From Cytospora piceicola (taxonomy: Eukaryota > Ascomycota > Sordariomycetes > Diaporthales > Cytosporaceae): DNA of 64,000 nucleotides. Where the stretch lies: assembly GCA_023375675.1 (NCBI GenBank), contig JALQBC010000030.1, forward strand, positions 434,001 through 498,000. Direction: 5' to 3'. Below the pieces are notes generated by a model, which did not search any database, was not told the origin of the DNA, and saw only the letters and a program-made list of their open reading frames with translations. Shown here piece by piece: positions 57,886 to 64,000 of this stretch. How positions within the stretch are numbered: the first letter of the stretch is position 1; the number at the start of each line of letters is the position of its first letter. A program made the position numbers and the translations under genes.

Positions 57886-60266
57886 TCAATGTCCACCATA
57901 CCCCCTAGCCCTCGCCAGCTGGAACTGCCCGGAGTTCTTCCCGTTCATCACCGGTATAGGCGGCCTCTTCTCGTTCCTCACGAGAGCGTTGACAGCAGCC
58001 CACATCTCCATGATGCCTGACCTCCTCGCCGGTAGCATGATGTACTGCAGGCTGTACAGATTCTTGCGGTTGATAGGCGGGACGAACTTGCCCGTGAGCA
58101 GGCACAGGAGCACGCGCGGGGAGAGGTAGTGCTTGCGAATACGGGAGGCCATCTGGAAGTATTGGTGGAACATGGCGCGGAAGGTTAAGGGTATTGACTG
58201 GGCGTGTTAGCATAACTGGGAAAATGAGGGAAGGAGAGCAGGGCAGTCCGAGAAGTTGGGCGACGTACCTTGAGGTATATTATGGAGGTTGAGGGGAGGT
58301 CTGGTATCGAAGTATTAGGTACGAGTTCCTCTTCTTGGGTATCTCGAAGTTCATAGCGGATGCCCCCTGGGATCGTGTCAGTAAAATTCACACCTAAGCG
58401 GACAAAACTTGGCTGTGATATAACGTACCTGGCAGCCTCTGAGGATCCTTAATCCGGAGCATCAGAGCAAACAGGGGGAAGTGATTAAGGCAGGAGAGAA
58501 GTGTATCGAACGCCGCCTTCAGGGAAATGATGACCATCCGCGCGATGGCAAAGTTGAGATAGAACACCACCACCGTCGGTAGCAGGAACAACAAAAGACA
58601 GAAGACGATGGTGCCGACCAGGAGCTGATCGAGGTCGTAGTCACAAGAGTCTATACGGTTGCGGAGGACGTTGTGCTTCTTTCCCCGGAATAGGTGAAAT
58701 AGGGAGATGAGGATAGTTAGTTGCCAGTGGTATATGCGGGCGGAGGCGAGGTAGAATGAGTATATGTGGATGGTGAGAATGGAGAGCAGGTCTGAGAACA
58801 CAGCAATAGGCATGCTGGCGCCGGCGAAACTGGTGAACCCGATGAACCAGATGACGGCAGGCAACGCCGGACGTAGCGTGTCAATACAGCCTAGGACTGT
58901 CAGTTATTGTGCACAGCGAGAGTATAAACGCGATGACTTACTAGCCCAATAGTCGATGACCCACAGGAACAAGTCACCGAGGAATGCCGCCAGCTCGGTG
59001 TTGAGCTTCAAACCAGCCGGCCAGCCCATCAGCCACGAGATGCCGCTCTGCAGGGCTTCCACGGTATAGGTCGTCAATATGACACTGATCTGGTCTGCGA
59101 CCCAGCCAGCATTGTCGATGATGTAGGAACCCAGAGCAATCCCAATAATCACATCGTTGGCTACCAGCCAAAGGCTATTGTAGAATCGGATATAATCAGG
59201 ATGGCTAGTCGTCACACTCTCCCAGTCGTTTTTCCTCTGCCTCAGGGTCACATATTGCATGGGCCAGTAACAGAACTGTTGCAGTCGGATCTCAACCTGC
59301 TGCGCCGTAGCCGAGACGTCCTTTAGAGCGGCCATATGAGGCTGGGGCCGCCACTCCAGAATGATCAGAAATAACTCCGCGGCTATCCGGTGGCCTACCA
59401 GCCCAAAGATAAAAGCCTGTCGAATGATTGGGAAGATGTAGACGGTTATCAGTTCCCATATCCAGAGAAGAACAAAGTTCTTCATCGTGTTTGCAGACTC
59501 CACCACTCGCTCAGACACACTAAGACTTCGCTTGGGTCTCGTCCCCAACCTCGACGCGTTCTTTTGGAGGAGTGTCTCGAGCTCTGAAGACCAATTGATC
59601 TGGTTGACGATCTTGGGCAACGCCTTTTCTTTGCTCGAGGGCTGTCGCTTCGTGATAGAATGCTGTTTCATCTTCTCCATGAGTTTCTCGGTCTTTTCCC
59701 TCCGGAGCCTATCCTGCCTCTCCTCTTCTGCCTCGGCCTCGCCCATTGGTGCTACCCTCTCATCCACATGCTTGTCCCCCAGAGCTAGCGCGATGGGATT
59801 GAGCGAGATGTACTGCATCCTCGTGGGCAACGGTCGCTGGAACAGGATTATCTGGATACTTGAGGCCTTCGCGCATCGCACTTGGGGAACACGTGTGTTC
59901 GGGTCGATCGTAACGCGTACCCATGAGGGTTCAATCGGGACCGAGTCGTCGGTATCCGACACACCGAGAACATGCATGCATGACTGACCACACAGCTCGA
60001 ATATTCGTCCTATCGGGTGGGGGGCGCTTCTGAGGAGGGTATGAGACTTGAGCGCGCCCTCGACATGCCGAGCCTAGTATCACTTAGCAAGACGAACCAA
60101 GTGGGTATGGACCATTGACCATGGCACTAACATCGACAGCCTCGAGGATGGCAACCACGAACACATCCAAGGCGGAGTTCCTCCAGCCCACGACCACCCC
60201 AGGCGAGACGGGCCTTGGGATGTCGATCGGCCAGAATATGCGCATCAGCCCATCATGCTCTGGCAT
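57886..60266 (-). CDS. gpi1: GPI1, subunit of GPI-GlcNAc transferase
   Basis: Subunit of the ER complex that starts GPI anchor synthesis by adding GlcNAc to phosphatidylinositol. Exons on the minus strand: 60266-60132, 60073-58942, 58890-58429, 58366-58269 and 58197-57886; all junctions keep phase and give 712 residues. The start MPEHDGLMRIFWPID precedes the conserved GVVVGWRNSALDVFVVAILE; an alternative Met seven residues later is possible. The middle and C-terminal half have at least six membrane spans and the family core: SLWLVANDVIIGIALGSYI, VIWFIGFTSFAGASMP, YLASARIYHWQLTILISLFH and LFRGKKHNVLRNRIDS. DPQRLPGGIRYEL spans the intron 3 junction. Stop at 57886. A small membrane protein gene ends only 54 bases upstream on the same strand. 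Confidence 0.93.
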
Positions 60267-60320
60267 GACAGACAGCCTCGATGGAAGCGGGCCTGCGACG
60301 CTAGAACGAGCCCCTCCTTC

Positions 60321-60757
60321 TCAGTTGCTCCCGTGCAGATATTCCTGATCCGGTTGATCGAGGGTGCTTGCGAAGTTGTTAGCAGGTTGTCGAGGGGGAG
60401 AGCCGGAGGGCGGGGCGCCAGAGGGCCGAGGGCTGGTCGTACCAGGTCTGACTCTCTCGCTGCCAGACGTGCCACAGGCAGGAAGACGACGAGGAAGAAC
60501 AGTGATAGTACGACGAATCCGTTTGCGGCGCGCGACTAAGAAAGAAAGAGAGACAAGTGTCGATTAGATTCGGGTCCAGAACTCGTGGCGGGGCACAACG
60601 ATGTGCCCAAGAGAAGACCAGCTTTGCCAAAACTTACAACGACTCCGTGATCCCAGGCAAAGATGGCAAGCTCATAGAGCCTTGTGACAAGGTCCCATCG
60701 AGCGGTGGTGTAGCCAGCTACGAAGATTCCGATCGCAAGAACGGAAAAGGGGTGCAT
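60321..60757 (-). CDS. Small two-span membrane protein upstream of GPI1
   Basis: Two minus-strand exons, 60757-60638 and 60536-60321, give 111 residues. Exon 1 is exactly 40 codons and ends at a GTAAGT donor; exon 2 starts after a long pyrimidine tract and TTAG. Residues 1-20 (MHPFSVLAIGIFVAGYTTA) form a membrane span or signal anchor. After an amphipathic stretch (WDLVTRLYELAIFAWDHGV) comes a second span (GFVVLSLFFLVVFLACG) and a Pro/Ser/Gly-rich hydrophilic tail. The splice restores a smooth membrane-protein pattern, which supports the model. Family not recognised. The stop is 54 bases before the GPI1 start, leaving almost no room for a separate promoter. Confidence 0.6.
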
Positions 60758-62177
60758 AGAAGTCGGCGTCGCTACGTTAAGCGCATTCCGGGTCGATGGA
60801 GCAAGCTGTATGTATGTACGAGGTGGTTTCCACGGGGTAAGCAACGTAATAGCACCCTTGGTCGAGGTACACAAATGTCGCGGGTTATGCTGTAGACTCC
60901 TGTTGGGTTCAATTCGATATGCGCCGGTGCTTTGGAACGTCAAGGGGTTATTGGCACGAACGAGAGTAACAGTCGCACGAGCAGTTGATATCGAGAAAAT
61001 GGAAATTGCATCCACGCGGCATGAAGAGGTACGTCAGGAACCTTGGCTGCTAGACTGCTAGACTTGCTAGGTTGCTAGGTTGCTAGGCATGCTTGGAGGG
61101 CTGGAAGGGCCAAGAGAGCCTGTGGTTTGCAGATCTGCTGTCGCAATCTCGAGCTTGGCGGGCTTTTGTTCAAATAAACACCCCGCAGCCCCTGCCAAGT
61201 TGGACTGTACTCTGTACACTACCAGACCCTGACAGCCTGACTACCTACTATGTACCTAGGTATTCTCTCCACCCCCGGGGTCGCGGCTCAACCTGCCTGC
61301 CGTGGCCGTCCTTGTTCTAGAACTTGTTCAAGCGCTGGCCTCGGCCTTGAGAGTCTCTCCCATCCATGAAGGGGCAGTGCAGTTCCAGATCTAAACTTTC
61401 GCATGTGAGAACAATATATTCTTGGTACAAAAAAACAACAACTTGTCGCTTACAGAGGAAGTCGGGTCCGAAGGAGAAGAAAAGTCAACAAACGACATCA
61501 TATCGAGTAGTTTTCTTTTCTCTGGGCACTCTGGAGTATCTACTCATGTATTGTACTCAAGTAATTGCCTATATTCAGTCTGCAACTGTTATGCTTTCGA
61601 CTGTTTCCTCAACTGAAACAAGCTGTCTTACGAAAATACCTAGGTAATGAGGTAGTGCTCGGCTGATTGTATTTTGTGACGATATAACGTCCAGTCCTCT
61701 ATCCTGGGACCTGGGAATATAGAACTGACCATTTGAACGGGTTTATCTGCAAAGCATCCCTCTTTGGTCTCTTCTGCTCTTCTGTGTCCTTTCCTATGTT
61801 TCTCATGACATGCAATGATAGATATCCAACCGTCCCCAGGTATCCAACATCCCGGATTTGATACCCTGCATGTACGACAACAGTCCTTCCTCCTTCATAA
61901 ATAAGTCGGCATTGCAAAGAAATGCCAGTCTTCACGGTCTTTGAAATAATCCTGGCATACGGCGACTGCAAGTCAAGGTTCCCCAGTAGCCACCGCATAA
62001 AAAGCTGAGACTGGCAGGGTAAAAGCACTCCAATGCCAGAGGTGTGAACTTTTAGATTGAGAAAAACGGACGCGAGCCCTTTTTGTATACCCATTTTGAA
62101 TCCCAAACGCCCTTGTGCCCGGAGACTACCTGCTGCAGCTGCAGCTGCAGAGGTCTCTTGGTTGAGAGTCAGAATAC
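60758..62177. other. Intergenic region
   Basis: Promoter of the small membrane protein gene and 3' flank of mdm35. Contains TACCTAGGTA palindromes at 61253-61262 and 61637-61646 and a run of GCTAGGTT-like repeats at 61056-61086. The 160-residue minus-strand frame at 61699-62181 has no recognisable features and sits mostly in the mdm35 3' flank. Confidence 0.5.
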
Positions 62178-62640
62178 TCATTTGCGTTTCATATGTATAG
62201 CATCGTTCTCCTTGTTGTCCTCCCTTGCTTCCTCGAGGAGCTTGTCAATGCCTCTCTCTTTCAGGGCAACCTGCTGAGTGTCAGTATAGCTTCCAATAGG
62301 AGGGTAGGGCCCAAGAGAGGGAGAACTGGTGCTTCTGTCTGATGAATTCAGACACTGCGATGTCATACATTTAGGCATTTCTGATAATCCTTGAAGAGCG
62401 TGGAGCACTCGTTATCGTCGGTCTTGCCAACACCTCTCAGGTACTCTGCAACAAACTCATCAGCCTTCTCCGCTGTTAAACGGACACATTTCTCTCCTCT
62501 CACTTACTTTCACTGTACCATTTAAGAAAACAAGTGTCGTACTTCCTACTCCGCTGTCAGCAAGGCACCTGACAATGCAAAAAATTACACAACACTCACT
62601 CCTTCACCTCATTACACTCTGAAGCAAGAGATGCGGACAT
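62178..62640 (-). CDS. mdm35: MDM35, mitochondrial intermembrane-space twin CX9C protein
   Basis: Partner that carries Ups/PRELI lipid-transfer proteins in the mitochondrial intermembrane space (TRIAP1 in animals). Four small minus-strand exons, 62640-62600, 62545-62508, 62445-62369 and 62270-62178, give 82 residues. Each is too short to stand out as an open frame. Both CX9C motifs are exact: CNEVKEKYDTC, split by intron 1, and CSTLFKDYQKC in exon 3, forming the CHCH helical hairpin. The linker reads KWYSEKYLRG and the tail VALKERGIDKLLEEAREDN is typical of the family. The acceptor at 62446 was chosen over an upstream CAG at 62482 because it gives SEKYLRG without extra residues. No targeting presequence, as expected for Mia40 import. 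Confidence 0.9.
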
Positions 62641-63113
62641 TTTGACACGATCCGGCCTTTTGAAGGGGTATTTTCTTGTATCGACTATCGAATGGGAGAA
62701 ATTCGACACGAAGACTTGCGAATTCTCAGAGAAAAAGGCCAAAAACAGTGACACGAGAGTAAAGCAGTCGCACAGTGGTATAGAAAGTCGAAGCTCCGTC
62801 ATTCATCACCAACTTAGAGCACCACCCCCTGAAGCGATCCTTATCTTATCGCTGCGCTGTACGGTACCACTACTTCAGCACGGGCAAGTTTGGGTACAGA
62901 AAGACCCCTGTTCAATGTACCAAGAACTTCAGCGGGTGGCCTGACCCGCTATAAACAACCGTGGACTGCCCTGGAGCACCCTGTGCCTGCCGCCGACCCT
63001 GGAAATTTTCAAGTTTGACTGGACGGCGAGCTTGCAAAGGACTCTGCTTTGCAACTATTCCCTGACAAGACACGCCGATTTCTGGCGCAGTTCTTTCCTT
63101 CATTTACTCAGCC
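62641..63113. other. Divergent promoter of mdm35 and rrp6
   Basis: 473 bases between two divergent starts. No coding signal or repeat seen; both genes must share this space for their promoters. Confidence 0.6.
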
Positions 63114-64000
63114 ATGGATCCATCACAGGGCTTCAAGTCCTTGCAGGACAAGATCCAGGCCTCCCTGGTCTCGACTACCAAAGCCGTCCAACGGATCGCA
63201 AACGAGGACCTCGGTTTCCAGCGCACCGTCAACCCTGCGAGCGGCGACCGTCTCGAGGAACAGTCGACGCGCCTGCTCAGCCTTTCCACCGACCTGCTCA
63301 AATCCGCCGCCAAGGCGACTGGCCAGAAGTCCGTGGGCGACCTGGACGATGCAGAGGACGTCGATATACAATGGCGTGGCATCGTGGACGTGATCGATGG
63401 GCTCCTCGAGAAGGCCGATACCTGCCTCGATGAATACACGGGTCTGGTCAAGAGGAAGGGCGACTTCCCCGAGACCCAAGCTCAGAAGAAGACCAAGACG
63501 AACGACCGACTCGATTTCAACTTCCGACGCGCCAACATCATGAAGCCGCAGAAAGCTTTCGAGAAGCAAGTCGACAACTTCGCGCCTGGACCCTGGAAGC
63601 CACTCCTGACGAACAAACCACATGCTACCGTGCCTTTGGAGGAAAGTCTCGGCGTCCTCGTTGACGAGAACGGTCACCAACAGTATGACTACACACTTTT
63701 TCTTCCTCTTCTCACACTCAACTGGAGCGGCAAACCTTTGGAGGAAATGAGCATGGCCGCGAAAAAGTCGCTCTGTAGAAGAAGACAACATCTACAGAGC
63801 ATGGGTTCTGTGCAAAATGCTAACGGTCACTATAGATTCAAGCACCCTTACGAGACGGAGATACTGAACTTGAAATACCCCGACATCACATACGAGAAGC
63901 GGGACCCCATACCTTACCAGCCGATGGAAACGACTTCTGCGATATGGGTCGACACTTACGAGGGGGTTCTGGAAATGCTAGAAGAACTGAAACAGGCCAA
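63114..64000 (+). CDS. rrp6: Exosome 3'-5' exonuclease RRP6 (partial, runs off the right edge)
   Basis: Nuclear exosome RNase D-type nuclease (EXOSC10) that trims and destroys nuclear RNAs. Exons 63114-63682 and 63836 onward; the window ends inside exon 2. The start MDPSQGFKSLQDKIQ opens the PMC2NT domain, which binds the Rrp47 cofactor (residues about 15-110). A linker with RLDFNFRRANIMKPQ and the Pro-containing PWKPLL motif follows. After the intron comes FKHPYETEILNLKYP and ETTSAIWVDTYEGVLEMLEEL, the segment just before the DEDD exonuclease core. The catalytic and HRDC domains lie beyond the window. The internal intron of about 150 bases is one of the longer ones here. Confidence 0.93.
   Translation, partial: MDPSQGFKSLQDKIQASLVSTTKAVQRIANEDLGFQRTVNPASGDRLEEQSTRLLSLSTDLLKSAAKATGQKSVGDLDDAEDVDIQWRGIVDVIDGLLEKADTCLDEYTGLVKRKGDFPETQAQKKTKTNDRLDFNFRRANIMKPQKAFEKQVDNFAPGPWKPLLTNKPHATVPLEESLGVLVDENGHQQYDYTLFLPLLTLNWSGKPLEEMSMAAKKSLCRRRQHLQSMGSVQNANGHYRFKHPYETEILNLKYPDITYEKRDPIPYQPMETTSAIWVDTYEGVLEMLEELKQA

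Noticed and set aside
61699..62181. 160-residue minus-strand frame after mdm35
   Set aside because: Starts inside the last codons of mdm35 and has no domain or composition suggesting a protein.

Overview
The window is nuclear DNA from a filamentous ascomycete (Pezizomycotina), most likely a Sordariomycete. The genes carry short introns of about 50-110 bases with GTRNGY donors, CTAAC/CTGAC branch points and YAG acceptors. The gene set is typical of such fungi: a DIM-2-type DNA methyltransferase, a QDE-2/SMS-2-type Argonaute, a Clr5-domain protein, a rhodopsin-fold (PTH11-like) membrane protein, and a Neurospora-like ATP synthase subunit 9 precursor. I cannot name the species. All gene models were spliced by hand from the sequence; none was confirmed by a search.

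Layout. 0-14 kb is housekeeping/regulatory: Argonaute (+), a small polytopic membrane protein (+), a Clr5 protein (-), an Sro7/Lgl exocytosis protein (+), and a single-pass membrane protein with a coiled coil (-). 14-17 kb holds no recognisable gene. 17-24 kb has a seven-exon D-2-hydroxyacid dehydrogenase (-), a DAL5-like MFS anion permease (-) and a six-exon rhodopsin-fold membrane protein (+). 24-32.5 kb is an accessory, partly AT-rich island. It holds a broken secreted NucA/NucB-nuclease-like gene, two divergent LysM gene remnants (one frameshifted, one fragment) and a GC-rich orphan gene.

32.5-64 kb returns to core genes: a Q/P-rich nuclear protein (-), a large Ser/Thr-rich secreted wall protein with internal repeats (+), dim-2 (-), a mitochondrial-type 883-residue protein (-), a MYST histone acetyltransferase (+), ATP synthase subunit 9 (+), GPI1 with a small two-membrane-span gene 54 bases upstream (-), MDM35 in four tiny exons (-), and the start of the exosome nuclease RRP6 (+, cut by the right edge).

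Themes. Three genes act on genome control: Argonaute (RNA silencing), DIM-2 (cytosine methylation) and the MYST acetyltransferase. RRP6 acts in nuclear RNA surveillance. GPI1 (GPI anchor synthesis), Sro7 (exocytosis), the Ser/Thr-rich protein and the LysM relics all relate to the cell surface or wall. The genes are scattered, not operon-like, and no biosynthetic cluster, CRISPR array, rRNA or tRNA was seen. The best candidates for something new are the decayed LysM/nuclease island, the tight tandem of a small membrane protein with GPI1, a 10-base palindrome present nine times and only outside genes, and an intron whose 3' end is a tandem array of branch-point motifs.
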